DNA of 62,354 nt from Actinomycetes bacterium. GTDB lineage: Bacteria > Actinomycetota > Acidimicrobiia > Acidimicrobiales > JABEUL01. Location of the stretch: NCBI GenBank assembly GCA_021777355.1, contig JAJYDO010000005.1, forward strand, positions 1 to 62,354, written 5' to 3'. Numbering within the stretch: position 1 is the first letter of the stretch; the number at the start of each line of letters is the position of its first letter. The position numbers and the translations under genes are program-made. The notes beneath the pieces were generated by a model that saw only the letters and a program-made list of their open reading frames with translations, was not told where the DNA came from and did no database searches. Below are positions 26,534 through 36,220 of this stretch, piece by piece.

Positions 26534-29023
26534 ATGTCTAGTAATTATGACGTCCAAACAGTTGAGGCAAAATGGCAAAAAAGGTGGCGGGACGAGGGAT
26601 TCTACCAGGTAGATCCTGATGACCCAAGAAAAAAGTCCTATGTATTATGCATGTACCCCTACCCGAGTGGCCCAGCACACCAGGGCCATGTCCGCAACTA
26701 TACCTTCGGGGATTTATTAGTCAGGTTCCGCACGATGCATGGCGAGGCCGTACTCTCGCCAATTGGTTTTGACTCCTTTGGCCTGCCAGCAGAAAATGCG
26801 GCAATTAAAACCGGGGAGCACCCTAGGTCCTTTACTGAAGCCAGAATAAAAGAGCTAACCGAGAGCCTCCAAAGATTGGGAGCCTCATACGACTGGCGCC
26901 GAGTGATTAAAAGCCATGATCCAAACTACATAAAATGGAACCAGTTTATTTTTATCCATTTTTTGAAAGCAGGTCTTGCCTATCGAGATAAAGCGCCTGT
27001 TAATTGGTGTCCTGGTTGTCAAACGGTACTGGCAAATGAACAAGTTCTAGCCGACGGGACTTGCGAGAGATCCGGCGACATTGTGGAGAGAAAAAACTTA
27101 TTCCAATGGTTCTTTCGAATCACAAATTATGCAGAAGATCTACTTAATTCAATTGAGGACTTAGACTGGCCCGAACGGGTAAAAGTAATGCAACGCCACT
27201 GGATCGGAAGATCGGAAGGTGCCGAATTTGAATTAAAAGTCGCCTGCACGAGCGATATTTCACTCAAAGTTTATACAACTAGACCCGACACTTCGTTTGG
27301 AATGACATACGCCGTAATAGCACCTGAACATCCACTGGTTGAGACTTTAACTAAACCGGATTTTTCAAAAGATGTACTCTCCCTTCTTGAACGGGCATCT
27401 AGATCAAGTGACATTGAAAGGCAATCCACCGAAGGTGCGCTTGAAAAGCGAGGCGCTTTTACCGGATCATATGCCATTAACCCTTTTAACGGAAAAGAGA
27501 TTCCCATTTACGTGGCTGATTACGTATTGATGAGCTATGGGACAGGTGCCATTATGGCAGTGCCAGCCGAAGATGAAAGAGACTACGCTTTTGCCCAAAT
27601 CCATAACTTGCCCATAATCCGTACTACGGAACCTCCTGATGCAGACTTCGAAGGACCATATAGTGGCGACGGGCTAAAGATAAATTCTGACTGGCTTGAT
27701 GGAATGGATACAAAAACTGCCAAAGCTAAATCTATTCAATGGCTTGAATCGAATGGAATTGGAAAGGGAAAGGTCAACTATCGACTACGTGACTGGTTGG
27801 TATCAAGGCAGCGCTATTGGGGCTGTCCAATTCCAATAATACATTGTCCCAGCTGCGGCGAAGTTCCAGTGGATATTGAGGATCTTCCCATTCTCCCGCC
27901 TGATGACGTTGAATTTCTCCCGACAGGTGAATCTCCATTGGCCAGGCATGACGGATTTGTAAATGCAACTTGTCCTAAATGTCATCAAAGTGCCAAAAGA
28001 GAAACCGACACAATGGATACATTCGTAGATTCGTCTTGGTACTTTTTCAGATTTTGCGACCCTTTCAACACGGAAGTGCCATTTGATATTGAAACTGCAA
28101 AGCTTTTTATGCCAGTTGATCAATATATTGGCGGAGTTGAACATGCAATTCTCCATTTGCTTTATGCCAGGTTCTACACTCGAGCACTTATTGACATTGA
28201 TCTAGCACCCAAAGAGATTCGCGAGCCCTTCAAAAAACTTTTCACCCAGGGAATGATCCGCCTAGATGGATCCAAAATGTCAAAATCCAAAGGAAACCTT
28301 ATAGCGCCTTCAAAGTATTTTGACTCCGTCGGAGCCGATGCCCTGAGAATTTTTCATCTCTTTGTTGGTCCGCCTGCCGATGACATGGACTGGACTAGCC
28401 AGACCGATGAAGTTATAGAAGGAATGGCTCGATTCCTTGCCAGAGTTTGGAGATTAGCAGTTCCTGACGCCTCTGACCAAGAGATTAGCGGAAGGCCATC
28501 ATATATTGAACCTGTTTCACGGGAGTTGACGGCAGCTGATACTGCTATTAGAAAACTTACTCATGCGACAATTGAAAAGGTAACAAGTGACTTTAATAGG
28601 TGGTCCTTTAATACTGCAATTGCCTGCTTAATGGATTTCACCAATCAGTTGACTAAATATCAGGCCGCGGGAGCCGAAAAGTCTGTGATGGATGAAGCTG
28701 TAAACACACTGTTGTTGCTTTTGGCTCCAAGTGCGCCTCATCTCAGTGCTGAAGCCTGGGAGAGAAAAAACGGAGGTCACGTGCATGCCCAGTCATGGCC
28801 GCTAGCTGATCCGATCCTTGCAAAGGCCGACACTGTGACTTTGATAATTCAAGTTGACTCCAAAGTGAAAGACAAAGTCGAAGTGGCCCCCGATATTGCA
28901 GAAACCGAAGCAATTGGTATTGCCCTAGAATCAGCAAAAGTCCAGGAAATACTAGGTGACAAGGAACCTTTGCGGATTATTGCCAGGCCTCCCAGGCTCA
29001 TTAACATTGTGACTCAAAACTAA
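26534..29023 (+). CDS. leuS: Leucyl-tRNA synthetase
   Basis: An 829-residue class I aminoacyl-tRNA synthetase, normal bacterial LeuRS length. The HIGH-type motif is HQGH at residues 49-52 in YPYPSGPAHQGHVRNY, and KMSKSKGN lies near 581-588. A zinc-binding insert (CPGCQTVLANEQVL) and an editing domain (YTTRPDTSFGMTY, AVPAEDERDYAFA) are present. It attaches leucine to its tRNA in the cytosol. Transcribed alone after a gap of about 300 bases that holds the tRNA-Ala gene on the other strand. Confidence 0.98.
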   Translation: MSSNYDVQTVEAKWQKRWRDEGFYQVDPDDPRKKSYVLCMYPYPSGPAHQGHVRNYTFGDLLVRFRTMHGEAVLSPIGFDSFGLPAENAAIKTGEHPRSFTEARIKELTESLQRLGASYDWRRVIKSHDPNYIKWNQFIFIHFLKAGLAYRDKAPVNWCPGCQTVLANEQVLADGTCERSGDIVERKNLFQWFFRITNYAEDLLNSIEDLDWPERVKVMQRHWIGRSEGAEFELKVACTSDISLKVYTTRPDTSFGMTYAVIAPEHPLVETLTKPDFSKDVLSLLERASRSSDIERQSTEGALEKRGAFTGSYAINPFNGKEIPIYVADYVLMSYGTGAIMAVPAEDERDYAFAQIHNLPIIRTTEPPDADFEGPYSGDGLKINSDWLDGMDTKTAKAKSIQWLESNGIGKGKVNYRLRDWLVSRQRYWGCPIPIIHCPSCGEVPVDIEDLPILPPDDVEFLPTGESPLARHDGFVNATCPKCHQSAKRETDTMDTFVDSSWYFFRFCDPFNTEVPFDIETAKLFMPVDQYIGGVEHAILHLLYARFYTRALIDIDLAPKEIREPFKKLFTQGMIRLDGSKMSKSKGNLIAPSKYFDSVGADALRIFHLFVGPPADDMDWTSQTDEVIEGMARFLARVWRLAVPDASDQEISGRPSYIEPVSRELTAADTAIRKLTHATIEKVTSDFNRWSFNTAIACLMDFTNQLTKYQAAGAEKSVMDEAVNTLLLLLAPSAPHLSAEAWERKNGGHVHAQSWPLADPILAKADTVTLIIQVDSKVKDKVEVAPDIAETEAIGIALESAKVQEILGDKEPLRIIARPPRLINIVTQN

Positions 29024-29147
29024 ATTTTTAAGGCAGATAAAACCCAGTTAAATACCGGTTAGTTCTTCAAAATGTTCTTAAATTGTTGTTGAAATAGTGT
29101 AACCTACAGTAACACTAAGAACGAGAAGACCTTGAGAGGGCAGATTT

Positions 29148-30806
29148 TTGGCAGAAGATTTAGTTTCGTTAATTGAGAGCGCAAGTACGCCTCTACGGGG
29201 TATTAATTATTTGGTTGAAGGAAAGGCAAGTGAGAAAGTCTCCTGGGAGGAAATGTTTGACGACGCAATTCGAGTAGCGATTTCCCTCCAGGCCAGAAAT
29301 ATCCAACCTGGAGACAAAGTTGGCATTCTGGGATTAACTTCAAGAGAAGCGGTAACTGCTCTTGAAGGCATTTGGCTATGCGGGGCGGTACCAATTATGC
29401 TGTCTCTCCCCCAACGAATAACTTCTCTACAGGATTTCCTGGAATCTACCCGCAGCCGCATGAAACTAACCTCTGTTTCCCTTTTGCTTCTTGACCCCGA
29501 CCTCTCCCCTTACTACGAATTCGAACCGGGTGATCCAGAGACAATTCTGCTAAACGAAGTTCTTGTTTCTACCCACGCACAGTACCAAAGACCGCCGGTT
29601 GATATGAAGCGATTGTCCGTACTCCAATTTACAAGCGGATCTACATCTCTTCCAAAGGGAGTTAGAATCCAGCATGCACAAATAGTCAGCCATATTAAGT
29701 CCATTTCACAGGCGGCTCAATTTGACCCGGCGATCGATGTAGTCGTGTCTTGGCTTCCCTTGTATCACGATATGGGTTTTATCGGACTTCTGGCAACTCC
29801 AATGGCTTCAGGTTCTGAGTTGGTCCTCGCCAGGCCCCAGGATTTTTTGGCACGTCCGATTTCTTGGATGGAGGCAATTTCGGCCTTTAAAGGATCAATT
29901 AGCGCAGGACCAAATTTCTCATACTCTCTTGCAGCAAGGGCATTGGCGCATGTGGACAATTTAGACTTATCAAGTTGGAGAATAGCTCTAAATGGCGCCG
30001 AAACTATAATTCCCGAAGCCTTAGAGAATTTTTTGGAGGCAGGTGGGCATCTAAATCTTGATCCAGGCAGTGCATTTTGTGCCTTTGGGATGGCTGAATC
30101 GACACTGGCAGTTACATTCCCTGAACCAGGTAGTGGGATGTCGAGCATGGTAGTTGATCGATACAGGCTCGAACATGACAATGTCGCAGTTGCACCATCT
30201 CAGGGAATCGACAAAGAATGGCTGAGAAGATTTGCAAAACTTGGCACCCCGATTCCCGGGATGGAAGTTCGTATTGTTGACACCAATTCCAATGAACCCG
30301 TAGATAGCAACCACGTTGGGGAAATCGAGATTCGGGGAACTTCGGTCACGCCCGGATATTTAGATCCACGCGATGATGATAAAGCATTTCATGACGGATG
30401 GCTAAGGACTGGCGACTTAGGATTTATCTCAGATGGAGAATTAGTCGCATGCGGTCGCATAAAGGACATTATCCAGCTGGATGGAAGATCTATCTACCCC
30501 GAAGATATTGAACGGAGAGCAGCTGGCGTTAGCGGAGTCAGAGCTGGCAATGTCATCGCTTTCTCAACCGTTACCAGAAAAGGTGAACCCGAGATAGTGG
30601 TAGTGGCAGAAACCAGATCAGAGTCTGCTACAGAGCTTTCAAGAATAAGAAGTGAAATTCAAAAGGACTTAAAGTACCATATAGGAATAGATTTAGCAGA
30701 TGTGGCTTTAGTTGGCCCCGGTTCAATTCCGAAGACTTCATCAGGCAAGCTTCAAAGAAGTTTGTGCATGCGCAATTATGTTTCAGAACTTTTAACGCCA
30801 CTTTGA
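29148..30806 (+). CDS. Fatty-acyl-AMP ligase-like (AMP-binding) enzyme
   Basis: A 552-residue ANL-superfamily adenylate-forming enzyme. The phosphate loop is LQFTSGSTSLPKG near residues 160-172; SWLPLYHDMGFIG is typical of long-chain FAAL/FadD proteins. GWLRTGDLGF and the C-terminal lysine segment IPKTSSGKLQR are intact. FAALs activate fatty acids as acyl-adenylates for transfer to carrier proteins. The TTG start at 29148 is supported by GAGAGGG 8 bases upstream. No acyl carrier protein or polyketide synthase gene is adjacent, so its acceptor is unknown. Confidence 0.85.
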   Translation: MAEDLVSLIESASTPLRGINYLVEGKASEKVSWEEMFDDAIRVAISLQARNIQPGDKVGILGLTSREAVTALEGIWLCGAVPIMLSLPQRITSLQDFLESTRSRMKLTSVSLLLLDPDLSPYYEFEPGDPETILLNEVLVSTHAQYQRPPVDMKRLSVLQFTSGSTSLPKGVRIQHAQIVSHIKSISQAAQFDPAIDVVVSWLPLYHDMGFIGLLATPMASGSELVLARPQDFLARPISWMEAISAFKGSISAGPNFSYSLAARALAHVDNLDLSSWRIALNGAETIIPEALENFLEAGGHLNLDPGSAFCAFGMAESTLAVTFPEPGSGMSSMVVDRYRLEHDNVAVAPSQGIDKEWLRRFAKLGTPIPGMEVRIVDTNSNEPVDSNHVGEIEIRGTSVTPGYLDPRDDDKAFHDGWLRTGDLGFISDGELVACGRIKDIIQLDGRSIYPEDIERRAAGVSGVRAGNVIAFSTVTRKGEPEIVVVAETRSESATELSRIRSEIQKDLKYHIGIDLADVALVGPGSIPKTSSGKLQRSLCMRNYVSELLTPL

Positions 30807-30817
30807 ATTGAACTATT

Positions 30818-31831
30818 TTAGGAACGAAGGCCTGAAACTATAGTCTGCCACTTGTCCGGATCTAGATAATAAGGAGCGTAAAAACTAATCCTGTCTACCA
30901 CGCCGCCAAAACGTTCCTTCAACTTCTCGGCAACATCATCAATATCAGCCACAACTGCGAAAGTCTCTAATACCTCATCGTTGATCAAGGAGCCCATTTT
31001 GACCCACTCCCCTGCTTTTGAAAGAGGATGCAGTTCGCTCTGGAGGTCACCCCAACCATGCATTTCAAGTACCGGTCTATAAGCAGGAGTTGAACCATAG
31101 AATGCAATCTGGCCTCTGACCATGGTGGCAGCCTGTTCCTTAGATTCGTCTGAGTCACCCGTAACGATAAAGGCCGGATATGAAACTTGGAACTCTGATC
31201 TTTTCTTGCCAGACTTGACGAAGCCTCTTTCAATCGCTGGCATCGTGGCCTCTTTTAGATACCTTTCCGTGGTAAAGCCATGGACTAATACTCCGTCGGC
31301 AACTTCGCCGGCAACCTCGGCCATCAACTCTCCGACAGCTGCCAAAAATACCTTCGGAGACCCAAACCTGCTGGGTCCCGGGTTGAAAAACGGAGTCATC
31401 AGTGTATGGGTGTAGAACTCGCCTCGAAATTCAAGTTTGCCTCCATTGTGCCAAGAGTCCCAGATGGCTCTCATCGCCATAATCATCTCTCTCATTCTTG
31501 GGGCAGGATGACTCCAAGGCATGGAGAACCTCTTTTCAATATGAGGCTTGATTTGAGATCCCAGTCCCAATAAGAACCTTCCTTTGGACAAGATCTGCAG
31601 GTCATTGGCCAACATTGCCAAATTCATTGGATTCCTGGCAAATGCCACCGCTATACCTGTTCCGAGTTCTAAGGTGGTTGTGTGCTCTGATGCCAAAGCA
31701 AGGGGGATAAAGGGGTCGTGGCCTGTTTCAGGCGCCCAAACTCCGTCATATCCCAGCTTCTCCTGCTCAAGAGCTAAGCGGCCGGCATCTCCCGGCTCCA
31801 TTCCAAATCCGATTCCTCCATCAACTTTCAT
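30818..31831 (-). CDS. LLM-class F420-dependent oxidoreductase
   Basis: A 337-residue luciferase-like TIM barrel. GTGIAVAFARNPMNLA, followed by DLQILSKGRFLLGLGSQIKPHIEKRFSMPW, is the signature of the F420-dependent subgroup common in actinobacteria (TIGR03617-like). The conserved end regions, including a C-terminal YAPYYLDPDKW, are intact. Such enzymes use reduced deazaflavin F420 for hydride transfer. Substrate unknown. It converges with the acyl-AMP ligase gene, 11 bases apart. Confidence 0.88.
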   Translation of the reverse strand: MKVDGGIGFGMEPGDAGRLALEQEKLGYDGVWAPETGHDPFIPLALASEHTTTLELGTGIAVAFARNPMNLAMLANDLQILSKGRFLLGLGSQIKPHIEKRFSMPWSHPAPRMREMIMAMRAIWDSWHNGGKLEFRGEFYTHTLMTPFFNPGPSRFGSPKVFLAAVGELMAEVAGEVADGVLVHGFTTERYLKEATMPAIERGFVKSGKKRSEFQVSYPAFIVTGDSDESKEQAATMVRGQIAFYGSTPAYRPVLEMHGWGDLQSELHPLSKAGEWVKMGSLINDEVLETFAVVADIDDVAEKLKERFGGVVDRISFYAPYYLDPDKWQTIVSGLRS

Positions 31832-32122
31832 GGTCAGTTAGCTTAGGCGCATTTTCACCACATGTCCAAACGAAGCCTCCCAATCTCCCATACGATCCAT
31901 TATCTCAGTAACCATCGGTTAGACAGTTAGCTTTTCAGTGGATTTGGAATGCTTTAATTCCCAAAAACTGCGACCCCTTCGATTTATGCAAGCCTTTTCA
32001 AATTCCCAGCAAAGGCCATTTTAGTTGGGATTAAACGGTCCTTAATTTAAACCAAATTAAAACCTTGAATCCCTAATTCAACTTCCAAGAGCAAAGGCTT
32101 GGCAATGAATCCAAGCAAAATA
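31832..32122. other. Intergenic region before the TnpB element
   Basis: About 290 AT-rich bases between the F420 oxidoreductase start and the left inverted repeat of the TnpB element. No gene, tRNA or clear terminator was seen. It probably contains the oxidoreductase promoter on the minus strand. Confidence 0.4.
32117..32122 (+). repeat. Direct repeat AAAATA flanking the TnpB element (left copy)
   Basis: The six bases just outside the left inverted repeat are identical to those just outside the right one (33390-33395). They may be a target duplication or matching left and right cleavage sites of an IS200/IS605-type element. Confidence 0.45.
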
Positions 32123-32141
32123 GGGTAGTGGGTCACTTTGA
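32123..32141 (+). repeat. Left terminal inverted repeat of TnpB element
   Basis: GGGTAGTGGGTCACTTTGA. The first 13 bases match the right end perfectly and 18 of 19 match overall. Confidence 0.7.
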
Positions 32142-33379
32142 AATTATTACAACACACCAGAATTTCCAGACTTGGCATCGGGCCAATCTTGACATACCTA
32201 TTTGGGATAATTGCCTGGTCATCAATGAAACAAGCTCTTGCATTGAATTACCTGCTAAAGAATCAGTGCGAACTCTACAATGCTGCCCTGCAAGAGAGAA
32301 TTGGCCTATATAAGTGGAACAAGCAGCCTTTGTCGTTTTTTGACCAGTGCAAAACCCTCACTCACCTAAAAGAAGTTAGGCCAGAAGTGCTGAATAACGG
32401 AGTTACTGTCTGCCGGGGAACGCTACAGCGACTCGATAGGTCTTTTAAGTCGTTTTACAAAAGATGCCAAAAAGGTCAGACTCCTGGGTTCCCTAGGTTT
32501 AAGTCTTTAAATAGATGGAAGTCAGTGGAATACAAAGACATAACCGGATGGAAGCTAAAAGAAGCTGAGAGCAGGATCAGGCTCCTCGGGATTGGCGATG
32601 TGAAAGTCAAACTAACTCGGCCAATTAAAGGAACTCCTAAAACCATTACTCTCAAAAAGATCAACGAGAAAAAGTGGTATATCTCAATAGTCTGTACCAA
32701 CATCGAAAAGAATACTTTGCCTAGAACGGGAAATGAAATAGGAATTGACCTAGGAGTAATAAACCAAGTAGCTCTAAGTAACGGCCAGTTAGTAGAGGGT
32801 CAAAGATTCTTAAGGAAATCTGAGGATAAGTTAGCCCTTCACCAGCAATCACTTGAAAGAAAAAAGAGAGGTTCCAATAGAAGAGGCAAATCCAGAGAAC
32901 TTGTAAGTGGAACCCACAGGAAAATATCTAATCAGAGAAGAGACTTCAATCATAAGTTAAGCAGGGAATTAGTCAATAATTTCGACTTAATAGTTCATGA
33001 AGATCTAAATATCAAAAATATGTCCAAGAGTTCCAAAGGAACTATAGAAAATCCAGGAAAACAAGTAAAACAAAAGAGCGGTTTAAATAAATCAATCACC
33101 GATGCAGCATGGAATCAACTATTGCAATTTATGGCCTATAAAGCAAAAGATGCTGATAGAACACTAATTGGAGTAAATCCACGGTATACATCACAAATAT
33201 GTTCACATTGTAAACATGTCTCCAAAGAGAACAGGAAAACTCAGGAGAAGTTTCTATGTAGACAATGTGGATATTTAGAAAATGCTGACAAAAATGCAGC
33301 TAGAAACATCTTAGAGGCCGGTAGGGCCTTACAGGGAGAGAAAGATTTATCTATCTCGATCTGTGGAGGGTCAAAATGA
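32138..33379 (+). CDS. tnpB: TnpB, RNA-guided endonuclease of IS200/IS605-type element
   Basis: A 413-residue OrfB/TnpB protein. RuvC residues are intact: Asp in IGIDLGV, Glu in VHEDLNI and Asp in NADKNAARNI. The zinc ribbon CSHC-CRQC is complete. The middle reads TPGFPRFKSLNRW, typical of TnpB. TnpB proteins are RNA-guided nucleases whose guide RNA comes from the 3' end of the gene and the right element end. The usual N-terminal strand with an RLYPT-like motif is not recognisable upstream of LNYLLKNQCELYNAALQER, so the start (TTG 32138, or ATG 32225) is uncertain and the N-terminus may be altered. The stop codon lies in the right inverted repeat. Confidence 0.88.
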   Translation: MKLLQHTRISRLGIGPILTYLFGIIAWSSMKQALALNYLLKNQCELYNAALQERIGLYKWNKQPLSFFDQCKTLTHLKEVRPEVLNNGVTVCRGTLQRLDRSFKSFYKRCQKGQTPGFPRFKSLNRWKSVEYKDITGWKLKEAESRIRLLGIGDVKVKLTRPIKGTPKTITLKKINEKKWYISIVCTNIEKNTLPRTGNEIGIDLGVINQVALSNGQLVEGQRFLRKSEDKLALHQQSLERKKRGSNRRGKSRELVSGTHRKISNQRRDFNHKLSRELVNNFDLIVHEDLNIKNMSKSSKGTIENPGKQVKQKSGLNKSITDAAWNQLLQFMAYKAKDADRTLIGVNPRYTSQICSHCKHVSKENRKTQEKFLCRQCGYLENADKNAARNILEAGRALQGEKDLSISICGGSK

Positions 33380-33389
33380 CCCACTACCC
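33371..33389 (+). repeat. Right terminal inverted repeat of TnpB element
   Basis: Reverse complement is GGGTAGTGGGTCATTTTGA, matching the left end in 18 of 19 positions. It contains the tnpB stop codon and half of a GGGTCA-AAA-TGACCC hairpin. Confidence 0.7.
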
Positions 33390-33395
33390 AAAATA
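33390..33395 (+). repeat. Direct repeat AAAATA flanking the TnpB element (right copy)
   Basis: Identical to 32117-32122. If it is the right cleavage site, the guide segment of any TnpB RNA would begin just after 33395. Confidence 0.45.
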
Positions 33396-33469
33396 AAGAC
33401 GGCAGATAAATGCTGGCTATGCGAATTGAATTCTCATTTGCGTCCCTCGAATAACTCACTGAAAAAGAT

Positions 33470-36220
33470 TTATCTCTTAGACCGCTGCTTTTTAAATTTC
33501 ACGCCCAAATTTCCAAATATCTGAAAACACAATAGTAAGCACAGACAAATTAAACCTATGCATTCCAACAAATATGCAAAATTGGCAGAAGTTGGCACGT
33601 AGTTAAATGTTACACTCCAGTCTCCTTTTGGCAGTGTTACCTCTTGAATTAATCCGAATTGGTGGACAACGAGGTCCTTGACCTCCCCATTCGTCATAGA
33701 TACAATGTGAACATGCCAGCCGGAATAGAAAGTCTCAGATCTAATCAACTCTGCACCGTTAGGAGAATTAACTTCCGAGGTTAAGTTTCCGGCAATATCA
33801 ATTTTCAAAGTCTTTGAATCTACCGATGCACCTTTTCCGATTACTGTTAATAATCCATTGCCCGGCCTTTTGAAAACTAAATAGTCTCCATCTAAACCCG
33901 AATATTTCCAATCAGGGGGTTTGACGAAGTCTTCGATAGGACCATTTAGATAATTCCAATCAGATTGACCTGCCACTAAAATTTTGGCACCGTTCATTTG
34001 CACTCCCGTAGAAGTCCAAGATCCTTCGAAATAAATACCTGCAGCATGAATGGGATTTTCAAGCTTTACTTCTATATAAGTTGGACCTTGAGTAATCTCG
34101 GATGCAAGAATAGGCATAACTTTTCCGTCCGGCAGTATTAATCCCCCTGAAAGTTTCGCACTTCCAATTCTTGGAACCTGAAAATCAGACAGTGTGAAGG
34201 TTGGATCAAAAAACCACGTAGGAGTTGCACTATCTAGAGAGGTTGGGGTCGCAGGATTTGACGGTGAAGCCGAAGTGGCAGTGGCAATTGAAGTTGCAAA
34301 ATAAGATCGCTCCGCATAAAAAGTCGTCACGTCAAGCGGGAAAAACACTCCATCTGTGAGATCTTGTGGATTCATGGTTAAGTTTCCATGAGTTTGAGTT
34401 TGCAAATCGTAGTCTCCCGGAGAAAGCGATGAATATCCCTGTACCGAAAGCTTTCCCTGAAAACTGTTTGTATCAGGCCAGCCGAGTGCCAAAATATTCG
34501 CCCCATAAAGTCCAGGATCATACATTGCAAATCTTCCGGCACTTGGATCTACAGGCTTGGTGTGTCCCATTTCCACTACCTGCTTTGTGACAGTTGTAGT
34601 GCCAGAGCCGCTTCTTTCAATTGTTAAGTTAACCGTAACGTTATATGCCACAATGTCCATGCAGCAAAGAATTGCAATTGCAATGGGAAGCCAGCTTTTG
34701 GAAAGTTTTTTTCTGAATTGAATAATTAACGCGCCAAATAATGCAATAAATGCGAAAGAAAGATTCCAAAATCGCAATCCCGAAGCACCGTATGAAGACT
34801 GGCTTCCCGGAATAAAAATGTCAATTGGCAAAGCTGGCCACAGAGTAAAAATGCCTCCGATTATAAAGCAGCCATAGCAAATCACACTTGATATCTCCAA
34901 GCGATTTGAATTTCTCTTGGACCTATCCAAAATGTATTCAAGAAACACTCCAAAACAAATTGAAACTGCAAAATCAGTCTCCAGCAAGTTGCGTCCTTGG
35001 AGTCTCTCGCCTCCATAAATTGGGATCTTGTATAAAATGTCTGTCAAAAAATTAATAGAACCCGCAAAACTTAACAAGTAACCTGCAATTATTAGTGAAA
35101 ACCAACAACTCACCTCTGACTTTAGATTAGCGGCAAGTTTTCTTCTATTGAAAAATATTCCTACGCAGCCGGCAATTGCAAGAATTCCCAAATATGAGGC
35201 ACTCTCTTGTAGATCCACAAAGCTCCAGCCAAAGAATAATGGAGAGTGAAATGAACTAGAGGTTCCTAGTGCACTAGGAAAGAACGAAAGAGAAAGCCAC
35301 CCCATCGGAAGTGAATACTGCGAAAACAGTTGAGGAGTAATCTGTCCTCTCTGTGATGACCTTATATATTCAAGGCCCGGGATTATCTGAAGCGATGAAA
35401 GAGCAAATGCTAATAATAATCCTAAAGCTACCCAACACGCACCTTTTAAGAGATCAGATGCGCCATAGAAAGTATCTTTTGCAAAGCGAGCACTGTGGCG
35501 AGAAAGAACCGCGAGGCGCTTGACTGGCTCCAAGTAGAAAAATGACCGTGCTAAAAGAATTATCAAAACACAGGTAATTCCTCTTGTCGAACCTGTCAAT
35601 ACCAAAAGAGCCATGGTTGCCGAAAATGCCGCTAGTGCTCCCGGTGACAATCGGAAAGATTTGAAATCCTGAGATTTAGGCAAGCCTTTTGAGACAGAGA
35701 GAATCAATGCATCAAATGACAAAAGCACCCAAGGAGCAAAACCCATTGCTTGAACTAGATCAATATGGGAATACTGCGCAGACATTGATCCAAGGGCTGC
35801 GAAACTCAGACCGGCAAAAAAACCTGCAAAGCGGCTGATAAGTAATTTTCTTAGAAAGAAGTAAATTCCAGATGCGCCCATCCAGTAAGCAATTGCATAG
35901 TTGATGGACCATGCTAGTGGCGGCGAGATAAAAGCGAATAACAAAGTACCCGGATAAAGCGCGCCCGCATTGAAGCCTCCAAGCAAAGGAGATCCGCTCC
36001 AAATATAGTTATCCCAATACGGCAGGTGGCCAGACTTAATCAAATCTCCTGAAAGTACTCTCAGAGGATAGTTTTGAATTAAATCGTCTCCTGCGATTAA
36101 GGTGGTGCCAAAAAAATATGGAATTAAAAACACCGCTAAGGAGATCAGCAGGAAAACAAAAGGGACAATTCCCTCCCGACGTTTCAAGACAAATTTTGTC
36201 GAAATCGACTCATCTTGCAA
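33470..36220 (-). CDS. YfhO-family integral membrane protein
   Basis: A 916-residue membrane protein. The first 550 residues hold about a dozen hydrophobic helices and begin with the YfhO pattern DDLIQNYPLRVLSGDLIKSG and LPYWDNYIWSGSPLLGG. A large extracytoplasmic beta-rich domain follows (about residues 570-880) and one last helix with a basic cytosolic tail. YfhO proteins are GT-C-fold candidates linked to cell-wall glycosylation such as teichoic-acid or polysaccharide modification. It overlaps the upstream GT87-like gene by 11 bases, so the pair is one transcript. Acceptor and donor unknown. Confidence 0.82.
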   Translation of the reverse strand: MQDESISTKFVLKRREGIVPFVFLLISLAVFLIPYFFGTTLIAGDDLIQNYPLRVLSGDLIKSGHLPYWDNYIWSGSPLLGGFNAGALYPGTLLFAFISPPLAWSINYAIAYWMGASGIYFFLRKLLISRFAGFFAGLSFAALGSMSAQYSHIDLVQAMGFAPWVLLSFDALILSVSKGLPKSQDFKSFRLSPGALAAFSATMALLVLTGSTRGITCVLIILLARSFFYLEPVKRLAVLSRHSARFAKDTFYGASDLLKGACWVALGLLLAFALSSLQIIPGLEYIRSSQRGQITPQLFSQYSLPMGWLSLSFFPSALGTSSSFHSPLFFGWSFVDLQESASYLGILAIAGCVGIFFNRRKLAANLKSEVSCWFSLIIAGYLLSFAGSINFLTDILYKIPIYGGERLQGRNLLETDFAVSICFGVFLEYILDRSKRNSNRLEISSVICYGCFIIGGIFTLWPALPIDIFIPGSQSSYGASGLRFWNLSFAFIALFGALIIQFRKKLSKSWLPIAIAILCCMDIVAYNVTVNLTIERSGSGTTTVTKQVVEMGHTKPVDPSAGRFAMYDPGLYGANILALGWPDTNSFQGKLSVQGYSSLSPGDYDLQTQTHGNLTMNPQDLTDGVFFPLDVTTFYAERSYFATSIATATSASPSNPATPTSLDSATPTWFFDPTFTLSDFQVPRIGSAKLSGGLILPDGKVMPILASEITQGPTYIEVKLENPIHAAGIYFEGSWTSTGVQMNGAKILVAGQSDWNYLNGPIEDFVKPPDWKYSGLDGDYLVFKRPGNGLLTVIGKGASVDSKTLKIDIAGNLTSEVNSPNGAELIRSETFYSGWHVHIVSMTNGEVKDLVVHQFGLIQEVTLPKGDWSVTFNYVPTSANFAYLLECIGLICLCLLLCFQIFGNLGVKFKKQRSKR

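Larger units (their letters stand above)
32123..33389 (+). mobile_element. TnpB-only insertion element with terminal inverted repeats
   Basis: A compact 1267-bp element bounded by inverted repeats and containing only a TnpB gene, whose coding frame runs almost from end to end. IS605-type elements normally lack inverted repeats and use subterminal hairpins. Here the left end also folds as AGTG-GGT-CACT and the right end as GGGTCA-AAA-TGACCC. No TnpA transposase is present, so movement would need one in trans. The genes on either side run away from it. Confidence 0.75.

Noticed and set aside
32123-33389. TnpA transposase partner
   Set aside because: No second frame in the element; only tnpB is present.
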